A DNA stretch of 64,000 nucleotides from Sulfuricurvum sp. (GTDB lineage: Bacteria; Campylobacterota; Campylobacteria; Campylobacterales; Sulfurimonadaceae). Location: positions 124,001 to 188,000 of the forward strand of contig DYMK01000001.1 in the NCBI GenBank assembly GCA_020721585.1, in the 5' to 3' direction. The notes under the pieces were generated by a model that worked only from the letters and a program-made list of their open reading frames with translations, had not been told where the DNA came from and did not search any database. Both the position numbers and the translations under genes were made by a program. Positions 18,997 to 28,553 of the stretch are shown in pieces; within the stretch, counting starts at the first letter, position 1, and each line of letters begins with the position of its first letter.

Positions 18997-19010
18997 TATA
19001 CTGACGTATA
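18997..19010. promoter_or_regulatory. Palindrome, candidate RHH operator
   Basis: TATAC-TGAC-GTATA, a perfect 5-bp inverted repeat 21 bp before the RHH antitoxin gene and overlapping its likely promoter. Ribbon-helix-helix antitoxins bind such short palindromes to autoregulate, so this is a plausible operator. Confidence 0.4.
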
Positions 19011-19031
19011 AATCTACATAAGGAATTATGT

Positions 19032-19277
19032 ATGCAAAGTAGTATAAAAGTAACCCTTTCCCTCCCTGAGGCGACCAATCTTTTGGCAGAAAAATTCAAA
19101 GATGAACTACACGTCAGTAAATCTGAAGTATTTGCCAGAGCGATGAAACTCTTCGCGCGCGAGCAACGAAAAGAAAAAATCAAAAAAGCGTGTATCCAAA
19201 TGGCACAACTGTATACCACAGACCCTGAGTTAAAAGAACTCAACAGCTTCGTAGGGGACTATCGTGAGACAGTATGA
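19032..19277 (+). CDS. Ribbon-helix-helix antitoxin
   Basis: 81 residues. The N-terminal 'SIKVTLSLPEATNLLAEKFKDELHVSKSEVFARAMKLFAREQ' is a ribbon-helix-helix DNA-binding domain; the C-terminal part (about 50-81) would wrap the toxin. RBS AAGGAATT precedes the ATG. It overlaps the MazF gene by 14 bp, the normal antitoxin-first layout. Confidence 0.85.
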   Translation: MQSSIKVTLSLPEATNLLAEKFKDELHVSKSEVFARAMKLFAREQRKEKIKKACIQMAQLYTTDPELKELNSFVGDYRETV

Positions 19278-19608
19278 TATTTACAGGGTTGATCTTGACC
19301 CCACCATAGGGAGTGAGATAGGGAAGATGCGACCGTGTTTAATCATCAGCGATGACGCATTTGGTGCGTTACCCAGTAAAATTATTGCCCCTATCACAGG
19401 ATGGAACCCCTCATTTGTCGATAAACCTTGGATAATTAAAGTCAATCCCAGCAAAGAAAATGGGTTATCAAAAGTCTCTTCCATTGATTGCTATCAACTT
19501 AACAGTGTCGATATTTCGAGATTCAAGGAGAAACTTGGCTCCATTGAACCTTTTTATATCGATTTTCTTCATGAAGTTTTGGGTGACCTTTTTTCGCTTC
19601 CGATTTAA
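19264..19608 (+). CDS. MazF/PemK-type mRNA interferase
   Basis: 114-residue toxin: 'YDIYRVDLDPTIGSEIGKMRPCLIISDDAFG' is the classical MazF N-terminus with the catalytic Arg (MRP), and 'KIIAPITGW' carries the Thr of the active site. 'LSKVSSIDCYQLNSVDISRF' matches the third conserved block. GTG start with AGGGG 7-11 nt upstream. Endoribonuclease acting on free mRNA, kept in check by the preceding RHH protein. Confidence 0.92.
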   Translation: MRQYDIYRVDLDPTIGSEIGKMRPCLIISDDAFGALPSKIIAPITGWNPSFVDKPWIIKVNPSKENGLSKVSSIDCYQLNSVDISRFKEKLGSIEPFYIDFLHEVLGDLFSLPI

Positions 19609-19694
19609 AGGTGACCCCTCACAATCAAAGAATTCCCTAAGTATTTCCCCCTACAATTGTCCTCATGTTATCCTCACTTTTTTAGGAGCTTTCC

Positions 19695-20618
19695 ATGAAC
19701 ATCGCTGCCAACATCACCGAGCTTATCGGTAATACCCCCCTCATCCGTCTTAATACCGTTTCCTCCCTCTCAGGTGCAACCATTTTGGGTAAATGCGAAT
19801 TTATGAACCCCACCAGTTCGGTCAAAGACCGTATCGGATTTAACATGATCAAAACCGCCATGGCAGAGGGAAAAATCACCCAAGAGACCCTCATCATCGA
19901 ACCCACCAGTGGTAATACGGGGATTGCCCTTGCCTCCATTTGTGCGGCATTGGGGCTTTCGCTTACCCTCACGATGCCCGAATCAATGAGCATCGAACGG
20001 CGCAATATCCTCAAAGCTTTAGGTGCCAATGTGGTCTTAACCCCCTCTGCGTTGGGGATGCAAGGTGCTATCGATGAGGCAAATCGATTGTGCGAAGCCA
20101 ACCCACAAGCGATCGTATTGCAACAATTTGCCAATCCTGCCAATCCCCAAATCCACCGCGAAACCACAGCGAAAGAGATTTTACGTGACACGGAGGGAAA
20201 AGTCGATATTTTCATCGCAGCGGTGGGGACGGGAGGAACCTTAACCGGAACGGGCGAAGCCTTACGTGCGGCACTGCCCAATATTGAGATCATCGCGATC
20301 GAACCCAAAGACTCCCCCGTTCTCTCAGGGGGAAAAGCAGGCGCGCATAAAATCCAAGGGATAGGGGCGGGATTTGTCCCCCCGATACTCAATACCACGT
20401 TATACCATGAAGTGATCACCATTAGTAACGATCACGCCATTGCCATGGCGCAACAATTGGCGCGAACAGAGGGGCTTTTGGTGGGCATTTCCGCCGGTGC
20501 CAATGTCGCAGCTGCGCTGGAAATCGCCTCCCGTCCCGAAAATCAGGGTAAAACCATCGTCACTATCTTATGCGATACCGCGGAACGGTATCTTAGCACC
20601 GCACTTTTTGACTTCTAA
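19695..20618 (+). CDS. cysK: Cysteine synthase A (O-acetylserine sulfhydrylase)
   Basis: 307-residue PLP enzyme making cysteine from O-acetylserine and sulfide. 'ITELIGNTPLIRLN', the PLP Lys in 'NPTSSVKDRIG', the phosphate loop 'PTSGNTGIALA' and 'VGTGGTLTGTGEAL' are all present. RBS TTAGGAG lies 7 nt before the ATG. Single gene, convergent with the TonB receptor. Confidence 0.96.
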   Translation: MNIAANITELIGNTPLIRLNTVSSLSGATILGKCEFMNPTSSVKDRIGFNMIKTAMAEGKITQETLIIEPTSGNTGIALASICAALGLSLTLTMPESMSIERRNILKALGANVVLTPSALGMQGAIDEANRLCEANPQAIVLQQFANPANPQIHRETTAKEILRDTEGKVDIFIAAVGTGGTLTGTGEALRAALPNIEIIAIEPKDSPVLSGGKAGAHKIQGIGAGFVPPILNTTLYHEVITISNDHAIAMAQQLARTEGLLVGISAGANVAAALEIASRPENQGKTIVTILCDTAERYLSTALFDF

Positions 20619-20644
20619 GGAGGTACCAAAAAAAACCTTCTCTC

Positions 20645-20699
20645 CGTCACCCTGAGCTTGGCTCAGGGTCTAAAATTGCGGATCGAGTCCGCAATGACG
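20645..20699. repeat. 55-bp double-hairpin element, full copy 1
   Basis: CGTCA...TGACG termini enclosing two hairpins: CCCTGAG/CTCAGGG and GCGGAT/GTCCGC. The flanks ACCTTCTCT / AGAGAGGTT extend the outer palindrome. It shares the architecture, but not the stem sequences, of copies at 43730 and 60461. It lies between convergent cysK and the TonB receptor gene and can act as a bidirectional terminator. Confidence 0.85.
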
Positions 20700-20707
20700 A
20701 GAGAGGT

Positions 20708-22816
20708 TTAAAATTTGATCGTTAAAGCCGTATTAAACGATCGCCCCATCCCTTGTAAGGGGGTGTAGGTTGTTTTGGCATAATTGACCACATCAATACC
20801 CCCTAGAGGCATCGAATACCCTTTATCCAAAAGATTGGTCACCGCAATATCCCATTGAATATTTTTGGAAATTTGATACCCTGTGCGCAGATCGATCAAC
20901 GCATACCCCGGTGTGAGAGGCTCTTTACGCAGTGTATCGACCGAATCTTTGGCACCAACACCTTGAATGTCGATACCACTGTTCCATCCTCCCATACGAT
21001 GATCGAGACTTACTTTGGCGTGTAATGGCATAATGTGGTACAAAGACCCCCCATTATCCCGCATTCCCCGTGTGTACCCAATGACCGATTTGAGGGTTCC
21101 TTTTCCATAGGAAGTATTATCCCATACGTTGGCATATCCCGAAACATCGGCACCAAAAAGGTGGGCATCGGTATTGGTAAATTGGAGCAATCGGATACCG
21201 CTATACCCTCCGACTGTAGCGGTTCCTAGCACGGTGACATCGATGTAATCATGCACTTTGGTGTAGTAGGGGGTGAATTTAATCCCCCATTCTTTTTGGG
21301 TACTATCATGGAGGGCGAAGGTCGCACTAACGGTATTGGCGATTTCGGGTCTAAGATTGATATTCCCAACATACCCATTTCCATCCCCAAACCAGTTCAC
21401 CATCGCCATATCCATCGCAATAGGGCCACTGATTAGAGGGTTACTTCCATAACCTCCTGCCCATGCGTAACGCTCATAGATATTAGGCGAACGGGTTTTT
21501 CGGGCAAACCCTAATTCAATATCACTGGTATTGCTGTATTCGTATTTAGTGGTTGCGGTCACATCATAATTTTTATCGGTTTTTTGATGATTCAAGGCAT
21601 TAAATGCGGTGGCATCGGCTCCATCATTGATGGTGCTATTGTATCCTTTAACATTGCCCGTATTCATGCTGACACGATCGGTACGGATCCCAAGGTTAGA
21701 AGAGAGTTTCTCACTCCATTGAGAGACCGTTTCGATATAGGCTCCAAAACGATCACGACGACCATCGTTGATATTCCAAAATGTTTCGTTCCCCATCCCC
21801 CCAATGGTTGCACTGACCGGTGGCCACCAGTCGTTTAATCGGTATTGATTGTAATCGGTTCCCATTTTAAGGGTTTGTGCATCAGAGAGCGGTATGGTTG
21901 CTTTGAGATTGTATCCGCGCTCTTTAGCTTGGGTGTACATGGGCATATTTCCCGTACGTTCAGTTAAAATTTTGTTCATATAATGATCGGTTTTTTGTTG
22001 GTACGCATTGGCATCTAAGCGTACATTCCCTACTTTTCCTTGGTAAGCGGCATTAAAATTGGTGGAGGTGTTGTTAAGCATATCCATATACTCGTTGGGG
22101 AAACCCGCAAAATCGACATAGGTTTTCGTCGCTTTAAGGGAGAGAATATTATCTTCATTGATTTTATACGCAACGGTTAGGGCGTGATTGTGTTGTTGCG
22201 CGAGGGTTCCTTTGACGATACGACCATTGCCATCACGGTAGTTTTCCGTTTTTTCCATAAAGCCTGAGTAACGGACACTGAGTTTGTCATTCGCTACATC
22301 CGCATTGAGTGAGGCACCCCGTGCATGACCATTGCTGCGGTAAAACGCGCTGGTATCGCCTGTGATAATCACCTCATTGGGATTTTTGGCAAATACAGGT
22401 GCTTTGGATTTGACCGCGATGGTTCCCCCAATGCTGTCCCCACCCAAACTGACAGGGGTAATTCCTGCCATAACGTCCATGGAGGCAATTTTAGACCCAT
22501 CCAAATACGAGAGGGCAGGGTTCATGTGATTAGGACACGCAGCGGTGATGGTCATCCCATCAATGTCAATTTTAACACGATCATCCGCCATCCCATGAAT
22601 GACAGGGAGAGAGGCAGTACTGCCATTGGTGTACAAACTTACCCCCGGTACGTCGGCTAACAAGGTAGCCGCATCGCCTGTGTGTTGGGTCGCGGGAGAG
22701 AGGTTGGTAATCGCGTTTGCATCGGCGGTACCCTCTACGGTGACTTTGGGGAGAACCGTCGGTTCAGACGCTAGGGCAAGGGTTGCAGCTAACGAGAGAA
22801 GGGTGATTTTTTTCAT
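20708..22816 (-). CDS. TonB-dependent copper receptor, OprC/NosA-like
   Basis: 702-residue outer-membrane receptor with a signal peptide (1-16), plug domain (about 25-140) and a 22-strand-type barrel ending in Phe ('LTIKF'). 'ITAACPNHMNPALSYL' in the plug holds C94xxxM98, the CxxxM copper ligand pair described for OprC; the Met-rich 'NKILTERTGNMPMYTQ' could supply the barrel ligands. OprC/NosA proteins import copper, for example for nitrous oxide reductase. No nos genes are visible here. The assignment rests on the plug motif and overall similarity. Confidence 0.78.
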   Translation of the reverse strand: MKKITLLSLAATLALASEPTVLPKVTVEGTADANAITNLSPATQHTGDAATLLADVPGVSLYTNGSTASLPVIHGMADDRVKIDIDGMTITAACPNHMNPALSYLDGSKIASMDVMAGITPVSLGGDSIGGTIAVKSKAPVFAKNPNEVIITGDTSAFYRSNGHARGASLNADVANDKLSVRYSGFMEKTENYRDGNGRIVKGTLAQQHNHALTVAYKINEDNILSLKATKTYVDFAGFPNEYMDMLNNTSTNFNAAYQGKVGNVRLDANAYQQKTDHYMNKILTERTGNMPMYTQAKERGYNLKATIPLSDAQTLKMGTDYNQYRLNDWWPPVSATIGGMGNETFWNINDGRRDRFGAYIETVSQWSEKLSSNLGIRTDRVSMNTGNVKGYNSTINDGADATAFNALNHQKTDKNYDVTATTKYEYSNTSDIELGFARKTRSPNIYERYAWAGGYGSNPLISGPIAMDMAMVNWFGDGNGYVGNINLRPEIANTVSATFALHDSTQKEWGIKFTPYYTKVHDYIDVTVLGTATVGGYSGIRLLQFTNTDAHLFGADVSGYANVWDNTSYGKGTLKSVIGYTRGMRDNGGSLYHIMPLHAKVSLDHRMGGWNSGIDIQGVGAKDSVDTLRKEPLTPGYALIDLRTGYQISKNIQWDIAVTNLLDKGYSMPLGGIDVVNYAKTTYTPLQGMGRSFNTALTIKF

Positions 22817-22877
22817 TCTTTTTCCTTAAAGACTACATTTTTGTCCCTTATCATAAAAGAAAAGTGTTACAGTAGTG

Positions 22878-23894
22878 TTAAGAGGGGAGTCGCAACGACA
22901 CCTCTTGGGGAAATTGCATGGTCACACAGTGCAACGACCCGTGTTGGCGGATCAAGATGGAACAGTCAATGGGGATGATTTTTCGTCCACGGAACGCTTT
23001 TTCACAGAGGGCAATTGCCTCTTGGTCGTGAACATCGTTATAGATGGGGAGCAATACCGCATCGTTGATGATGAGAAAATTGGCATACGTCGCAGGGAGT
23101 CGCTCCCCCTCATACCAGACAGGGGAACACATCGGCAACGCGATAAGCTTAAATGGCTCCCCCTCAATGTCACGTAAGGCGTGTAGCTCTGCTTCCATTT
23201 GCTTTAGTTGTTCATAATGTTCATCGGTCACATCGTCGCATTTGACGTACATAATCGTATCGGTATCGATAAAACGGGCTAACGTATCGATATGACTGTC
23301 GGTGTCATCCCCCGCCAAATAGCCATGATGGAGCCATAAAATCTGCTCTACGCCAAAATGGGTTTTGAGGGCATCTTCCATCCCTGCTTTATCCAAATGG
23401 GGATTGCGATTGGGGTTGAGCAGACATTCAGCGGTGGTCAAAAGCGATCCATTTCCATTGGTCTCAACACCGCCCCCCTCTAAAATGAAATCAATTGTTT
23501 CCATGGGGGCAGCGTAGATGGAGGCGATAGAAGCACTCATGGCATTATCGCGTGATGCATCAAATTTCCCGCCCCATCCCGTGAAGGTAAAATCCAATAA
23601 CAGCGGTTCATCCTCCTCATCATCGATGACACTCAGCGCACTGCAATCACGCGCCCACGTATCGTCGGTTTGGTAGGGGATAAAAATAAGGTTCTCGTTG
23701 GGGGTAAAGTACGATTGAACAAGGAAGACATCATCACACACGATAATACAGGGTTGGTGTTGGGCGATGGAAGAGGCAATGGTGACAAAACACGCTCTCG
23801 CCTCTTCAAGATACGGCACCCAATCGCTTTGGGGATGGGGAAAAATGAGTTGGACACAACTTTGAAGTTCAAATTCAGCAGGGAAATAGCGCAT
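22878..23894 (-). CDS. aguA: Agmatine deiminase / peptidylarginine deiminase family
   Basis: 338 residues, guanidino-modifying enzyme fold. 'DTWARDCSAL', 'EGGGVETNGNGSLLTT', 'GDDTDSHIDTLARF' and the catalytic Cys in 'GSLHCVTMQFP' match agmatine deiminase, which gives N-carbamoylputrescine. ATG 23894 has AAGGA 6 nt upstream; the TTG at 23900 is unlikely. It is divergent from alr with only 27 bp between the start codons. Confidence 0.9.
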   Translation of the reverse strand: MRYFPAEFELQSCVQLIFPHPQSDWVPYLEEARACFVTIASSIAQHQPCIIVCDDVFLVQSYFTPNENLIFIPYQTDDTWARDCSALSVIDDEEDEPLLLDFTFTGWGGKFDASRDNAMSASIASIYAAPMETIDFILEGGGVETNGNGSLLTTAECLLNPNRNPHLDKAGMEDALKTHFGVEQILWLHHGYLAGDDTDSHIDTLARFIDTDTIMYVKCDDVTDEHYEQLKQMEAELHALRDIEGEPFKLIALPMCSPVWYEGERLPATYANFLIINDAVLLPIYNDVHDQEAIALCEKAFRGRKIIPIDCSILIRQHGSLHCVTMQFPQEVSLRLPS

Positions 23895-23909
23895 TAACAA
23901 TCCTTGGAA

Positions 23910-23915
23910 TATAAT
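23910..23915 (+). promoter_or_regulatory. -10 box TATAAT for alr
   Basis: The perfect TATAAT ends 6 nt before the alr ATG (23922), predicting an mRNA that starts at the start codon. It sits inside the 27-bp gap shared with divergent aguA. Confidence 0.5.
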
Positions 23916-23921
23916 TCCCTC

Positions 23922-24944
23922 ATGGGAACTATTAAATTAAGCCGAGAGGCACTGATACATAATCTTGACATTATCGCACATCACGTCGGTGGAAAAGATA
24001 AAATTGCCGTCGTTTTAAAAGACAATGCCTACGGTCACGGGGCGGTTTTGATCGCGCAAGCTGCTGCTGAATACGGGGTGAAACACGCCGTGGTACGGTT
24101 GGAGAAAGAAGCCGATGCGATTAGAGAATTTTTTGAGACCATTTTGATTTTGGGTCAAATCGCGCATACTCCCCATCCCAAATACCACTATGCCATCAAT
24201 GCGTTGGAGTCGATTGCCGCGTACCCCAAAGGGACAAAAGTAGAGTTAAAGCTTGATACGGGGATGCACCGCAACGGGGTTTCTCCCGATCAATTAGAAA
24301 AAGCGTTTGAGACCATCGCTGCGTGTGGATTGGAGTGTGTGGGGGTGATGAGTCATCTCAAAAGTGCCGAAGCGTTAAGCAGTGAGTGGTTTTGGCAACG
24401 ACATACCTTTGATACCCTTAAGCCCAAAGTCCAACGCTATGCCCAACGCTACGGGTGGACATGCCGTTTTCACCTCTCCAACTCTGCGGGGACGTTTCGC
24501 GCGAGAACGTGTGTCGATGATATGGTACGGGTGGGAATTGCCCTGTATGGCTGTTTGGAGATGGATGTCACCCTTCCCTCTCCCCCTTTGCGCCCCGTAT
24601 TGTCGTTATGGGGGGATAAGATCGCCACCCGAGTCCTTAAAAAAGGGGAGAGAGTGGGATACAATGGATTGTACGAAGCACCCTGCGATACCGTGGTCTC
24701 GACGTATGATTTGGGATACGCGAATGGATTGGATCGATTGGCATCCAATCGCTATCACACCCCTGATGGAGTTGCTCTTTTGGGGCGTATTTCGATGGAT
24801 TGCGCCACGTTTGAGAGTGATTCAGAGGAATTATTGATTTTTGATAATGCCAATGCGTACGCCAAAGCGGTGGGGACGATAGGGTATGAAATTTTGGCGT
24901 GTTTGGATAAAGGGTTACAACGGGAGTGGCGAAAAACCCCCTAA
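23922..24944 (+). CDS. alr: Alanine racemase
   Basis: 340-residue fold-type III PLP enzyme producing D-alanine for peptidoglycan. The PLP Lys is in 'AVVLKDNAYGHGAVLI', 'LKLDTGMHRNGV' follows, and the second catalytic Tyr is in 'RVGYNGLY'; 'LLGRISMDCATF' is the dimer and active-site block. The ATG at 23922 is used; the longer reading begins at TTG within the promoter. Confidence 0.95.
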   Translation: MGTIKLSREALIHNLDIIAHHVGGKDKIAVVLKDNAYGHGAVLIAQAAAEYGVKHAVVRLEKEADAIREFFETILILGQIAHTPHPKYHYAINALESIAAYPKGTKVELKLDTGMHRNGVSPDQLEKAFETIAACGLECVGVMSHLKSAEALSSEWFWQRHTFDTLKPKVQRYAQRYGWTCRFHLSNSAGTFRARTCVDDMVRVGIALYGCLEMDVTLPSPPLRPVLSLWGDKIATRVLKKGERVGYNGLYEAPCDTVVSTYDLGYANGLDRLASNRYHTPDGVALLGRISMDCATFESDSEELLIFDNANAYAKAVGTIGYEILACLDKGLQREWRKTP

Positions 24945-24968
24945 AGTAAAAGGGGATTCAAGTGGCTT

Positions 24969-25580
24969 TTAGACCAAAGACGCTTCTTGCGCGAGTTGGT
25001 TCTTTTTGAGATCGTCGTAAAATTTGGCGATACTGACATTGATATAAGGGACAACCCAAATCAATCCGATCCCTAAAGTTAACATTCCAAGAAGTATCCA
25101 GCCAAAAAAACGGAAAGATAGAAAAAAGAGTTTGGCTTTATTTCCAGCCATCATTTGTTTGCTTTTTGCAATGGCATCGCGCGCGCCAATGGTTTTGTCA
25201 TCAGCCAAGATATAAAACGTCATGGCGTACGAATAAGCGGCAATAATTCCGGGAATAATGAGCAACAACATCCATAAAAGGACAAAAAGAAATTGCAGTA
25301 AGTACGCTGCTAATGCGGTTCCAAATGTGTTAAATCCTTCAAAAAGTTGAGCAATTTGGGCATTTTCATTTCTTGAGATGGCTAAATTGAGGGTGTTTAT
25401 TCCAATTAGCATAGCACCCGTGATGAATAACACAATGATAGAACCAATAATAGGGATAAATTGAAGTCCAACAACAACAAGTGCATAAACTAAGAAACCC
25501 CCAATTGCGATTCCCCAGTGACCTTTGAGGGAAGCCCTCGCCTCTGCCATAAGCTGTTTATTTTCGGTTTGTGAGTGCAT
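24969..25580 (-). CDS. DUF975 membrane protein
   Basis: 203 residues with four to five hydrophobic helices and the family block 'LFEGFNTFGTALAAYLLQFLFVLLWMLLLIIPGIIAAYSYAMTFYILADD', ending 'IGLIWVVPYINVSIAKFYDDL'. Function unknown. Alone between convergent alr and the rsmG cluster. Confidence 0.8.
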   Translation of the reverse strand: MHSQTENKQLMAEARASLKGHWGIAIGGFLVYALVVVGLQFIPIIGSIIVLFITGAMLIGINTLNLAISRNENAQIAQLFEGFNTFGTALAAYLLQFLFVLLWMLLLIIPGIIAAYSYAMTFYILADDKTIGARDAIAKSKQMMAGNKAKLFFLSFRFFGWILLGMLTLGIGLIWVVPYINVSIAKFYDDLKKNQLAQEASLV

Positions 25581-25676
25581 AATGAAACCCCTTTGGAATT
25601 TTTTTGTTAACCATTCATTAACAATTCTCTTTATTGTACGACGTACACAATTACGTTATGCTGAAAGGATAAAAAA

Positions 25677-26069
25677 CTACACGCTCACCAGTGCATCCGG
25701 AAAAATCGCCCCATCCAGTCGCATTGCAATAAGCGATTCAAGGGATGATTCATCGGCGCAATAGCCCAAAATTTTGGCATCGAAGAGGTAGTGTTCGGCA
25801 ACTTTTTGGATGGCTTCTCCCGTGTTTGGTTGTACGATGAGGTAGTGGGCGCGAAGATTCTCACCGATGATGGCTTGGTCGATGGTCTCAATCTCCAGCG
25901 CAAATCGGACGTGATTGGTACGAAGATGGTGCATTAACGCCAGATAATGGGGATGAGAGCTAAAAGGAAAAACGACCATGGCATTGGAGGGAGTATGCAA
26001 AAGAGCCTCAATCGAATCAATCCGATAGAATTTTTCAGAAGGGATAAGGGGATGACCAAAAAGGATCAT
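25677..26069 (-). CDS. Conserved hypothetical protein
   Basis: 130 residues from ATG 26069, which overlaps the PP0621-like gene by 4 nt. I do not recognise a family. The N-terminus is 'MILFGHPLIPSEKFYRID'; the pattern of alternating strands and helices ('NAMVVFPFSSHPHYLALMHHL', 'VRFALEIETIDQAIIGENLRAHYLIVQP', 'DAKILGYCADESSLESLIAMRLDGAIFP') suggests a soluble alpha/beta domain, perhaps nucleotide-binding-like. The coupling to ribA-rsmG implies a housekeeping context. Confidence 0.6.
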   Translation of the reverse strand: MILFGHPLIPSEKFYRIDSIEALLHTPSNAMVVFPFSSHPHYLALMHHLRTNHVRFALEIETIDQAIIGENLRAHYLIVQPNTGEAIQKVAEHYLFDAKILGYCADESSLESLIAMRLDGAIFPDALVSV

Positions 26070-26281
26070 GACCGTTTTTCCAAACATTGGGAACAGCAAT
26101 AGTGTTTTCCACTGCTCATAAGGGTCTCCTTGGCTTGAACATAGATGCCACACGTATCACAGGGGATCATCGCCTCTTCCATCGCTTTTTCCTGTTTTTT
26201 AGGAGGAAATGGTTTTCGTTTAGAAAAAAACATAAAATAAACGATCGCGATGATGGTGATAAAAAAGAGAAGTTTAAACAC
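26066..26281 (-). CDS. PP0621-family small membrane protein
   Basis: 71 residues: an N-terminal TM (3-18), a basic stretch, then two Cys pairs (CDTC and CCSQC) that form a zinc-ribbon-like tail with 'YVQAKETLMSSGKHYC'. This is the PP0621 layout, of unknown role. It begins 3 bp after rsmG stops and overlaps the next gene by ATGA. Confidence 0.75.
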   Translation of the reverse strand: MFKLLFFITIIAIVYFMFFSKRKPFPPKKQEKAMEEAMIPCDTCGIYVQAKETLMSSGKHYCCSQCLEKRS

Positions 26282-26283
26282 CC

Positions 26284-26862
26284 TTAAGCCTTAATGAGGA
26301 GATAGTTGCGGTGATGCTGTTGAATAATTTCGTAATTTAATGAAGGGTCGACTTCGTCATACACTTTTTCCCCTTTGTAAAACAGCAACAGTGACCCCTC
26401 TTTATGAAACGGTTTGGAGAGTTTTAAGAGCATCTGCGTATCGGTCACCGCACGGGAGGTGATCAAATCGTAGGGGGACACAGGCAGCTGTTCCACCCGA
26501 ACTGCTTTTACGTCCACATTGGTCAGTGCCAAATCGGCTTTAATAAATTGCAAAAAACTAGCCCGTTTTTGGAGCGGTTCCACCAACGTAAAATGGGTAT
26601 CAGGGAGGGCAAATGCCAACATCATCCCGGGAAATCCAGCTCCGGTTCCGATGTCCATAGCGTTGGCAATAGGGGGCAAAAAGGTGATGGGGGCGATGGC
26701 ATCTACGATAAACTCATCCAGTTGCGCGTCGTTTTTTACCCCTGTGAGGTTATGGATTTTATTCCATTGCATTAAAAGGGTTTTGTACCGTTGCGCTTTG
26801 GTAAAAAAATCCTCAGGAACGGTAATGCTGTGTTGGTTCAGTTGGCGATGTAAATTAGTCAA
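26284..26862 (-). CDS. rsmG: 16S rRNA (guanine527-N7)-methyltransferase RsmG
   Basis: 192-residue Rossmann methyltransferase: 'QWNKIHNLTGVKN', SAM loop 'AMDIGTGAGFPGMMLA' and 'LVEPLQKRASFLQ', then 'DLITSRAV'. The start is TTG (26862), overlapping the ribA stop by 8 bp, with GGGG 10 nt upstream; the next Met is too far inside the domain to be the start. Confidence 0.93.
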   Translation of the reverse strand: MTNLHRQLNQHSITVPEDFFTKAQRYKTLLMQWNKIHNLTGVKNDAQLDEFIVDAIAPITFLPPIANAMDIGTGAGFPGMMLAFALPDTHFTLVEPLQKRASFLQFIKADLALTNVDVKAVRVEQLPVSPYDLITSRAVTDTQMLLKLSKPFHKEGSLLLFYKGEKVYDEVDPSLNYEIIQQHHRNYLLIKA

Positions 26863-27448
26863 GAATATGCCCCATACACTCTTTTTTGGTTTTTAAATAT
26901 CCCGCATTGTACGGGTTTGCATCGATAATTACGGGGATACGCTCTACGATTTCAATGGCTAGCTTTTCGACCACCGAGACTTTGGCAGGGTTGTTGGTCA
27001 AAAGACGAATCTTCGTAAGACCAAAATCGTTGAAAATTTCTTGGACAACATCGTAGGTGCGCTGATCGGGGGCAAAGCCCAATTCGACATTGGCTTCAAT
27101 GGTATTGCGCCCTTGGTCTTGGAGTGCGTAAGCATTGAGTTTATTAAGTAATCCAATATTACGCCCCTCTTGAGCGTGATAAATCACCATCCCCCCCTCA
27201 GCTGCGATGAGGGCTAATGCTTTGTGAAGCTGATTGTTGCAGTCACATTTGATACTTCCAAAGGTATCGCCGGTGAGGCATTGTGAGTGGATACGTACCA
27301 GTGGCGCATCCACTTGCTCGAAATGGTCGGTAAAAATCGCCAGATGTTCTTGACACCCCTCTTTGTAAGCACGGATCTTAAAGTGACCATACTCAGTGGG
27401 GAGATTGGCGATGGAGGATTTTTCAAAAGTGGGTGAGAAGGTTTTCAT
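26855..27448 (-). CDS. ribA: GTP cyclohydrolase II
   Basis: 197-residue stand-alone RibA, first step of riboflavin synthesis. The zinc cysteines are in 'SQCLTGDTFGSIKCDCNNQL', then 'VIYHAQEGRNIGLLNKLNAYALQDQG' and 'RLLTNNPAKV' complete the GTP site. It heads ribA-rsmG-PP0621-hypothetical. Confidence 0.96.
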   Translation of the reverse strand: MKTFSPTFEKSSIANLPTEYGHFKIRAYKEGCQEHLAIFTDHFEQVDAPLVRIHSQCLTGDTFGSIKCDCNNQLHKALALIAAEGGMVIYHAQEGRNIGLLNKLNAYALQDQGRNTIEANVELGFAPDQRTYDVVQEIFNDFGLTKIRLLTNNPAKVSVVEKLAIEIVERIPVIIDANPYNAGYLKTKKECMGHILD

Positions 27449-27541
27449 GGTGGGTATTATAATCGTTGTTTTTTAAAAATGGATTATTAATTAAACCCTT
27501 GATACAATTTCACCCTTATTTTTTCCACTGGGATGGTACCA

Positions 27542-28507
27542 ATGAACCGTTTTCGCCGTACTCGACTCAATCCTCATTTACGTCATTTAATTCGTGAAAC
27601 GCACGTGAGCGTTAATGATTTTATCTATCCGCTGTTTGTTCGTCCGGGAGAGGGGATTAAAACCGAGGTTGCCTCGATGCCCGGTGTCTATCAAATGAGC
27701 TTGGATGAGATTTTAAAAGAGTGCGACGTGCTTCAAGCCTTGGGACTGCATTCCATCCTCCTGTTTGGTATCCCTGAAGTCAAAGATTCCATTGGGAGCG
27801 ATGCCTTATGTGACCATGGGATTATTGCCACAGCGGTACGGGCGATTAAACGGGCCTATCCCAAAATGTTTGTTGTTACGGATCTGTGTTTTTGTGAATA
27901 TACCGACCATGGTCACTGTGGCATTTTGGATCATGTGCATGAAACGGTAGATAATGATCTGACGCTTGGAATTTCAGCACAGCAAGCACTGGTACATGCC
28001 CGTGCGGGTGTGGATATGATTGCTCCTTCGGGGATGATGGATGGGATTATTACGACATTACGGGATGCGCTGGATGGGGGTGGGTATGAAAATCTCCCCA
28101 TTATGAGCTATTCGACCAAATTTGCCAGTGGCTATTATGGTCCTTTTCGAGATGTAGCAGAATCGGTTCCCAGTTTTGGTGATCGTTCCACCTACCAAAT
28201 GGATCCTGCAAATCGTCGTGAAGCGATTCGTGAAAGCCTTGCCGATGAGGCGCAAGGGGCGGATATTTTGATGGTGAAGCCTGCTTTGGCGTATTTGGAC
28301 ATTATCCGTGATATTCGCGAAGCCTCGAATCTCCCCTTAGCGGTTTACAATGTGAGTGGTGAATATGCGATGCTTAAATTCGCAGGAGCAGCGGGATTGA
28401 TCGATTATAATCGGGTGATGATGGAGACTATGGTGGGCTTTAAGCGTGCGGGTGCGGATATTATCATTAGTTATCATGCCAAAGAAGTGGCACAACGGTT
28501 ATCCTAA
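27542..28507 (+). CDS. hemB: Delta-aminolevulinic acid dehydratase (porphobilinogen synthase)
   Basis: 321 residues. '[11 protein letters not shown]', the metal/substrate segment '[19 protein letters not shown]' with its cysteines, and active-site Lys residues in '[17 protein letters not shown]' and '[13 protein letters not shown]' identify HemB. The ATG at 27542 ('[10 protein letters not shown]') has GGGATGG upstream and is preferred over 27533. Confidence 0.96.
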   Translation: MNRFRRTRLNPHLRHLIRETHVSVNDFIYPLFVRPGEGIKTEVASMPGVYQMSLDEILKECDVLQALGLHSILLFGIPEVKDSIGSDALCDHGIIATAVRAIKRAYPKMFVVTDLCFCEYTDHGHCGILDHVHETVDNDLTLGISAQQALVHARAGVDMIAPSGMMDGIITTLRDALDGGGYENLPIMSYSTKFASGYYGPFRDVAESVPSFGDRSTYQMDPANRREAIRESLADEAQGADILMVKPALAYLDIIRDIREASNLPLAVYNVSGEYAMLKFAGAAGLIDYNRVMMETMVGFKRAGADIIISYHAKEVAQRLS

Positions 28508-28553
28508 TAAAATAACTTTATGCTATGATTACTTTTTGCAGGGAAGGACAAAC

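Noticed and set aside
18473-19243. 256-codon minus-strand frame over lnt and the RHH gene
   Set aside because: Covers two well-supported genes in antisense and shows no recognisable domain.
19682-20422. 246-codon minus-strand frame over cysK
   Set aside because: Antisense of a clear CysK; composition follows the opposite strand.
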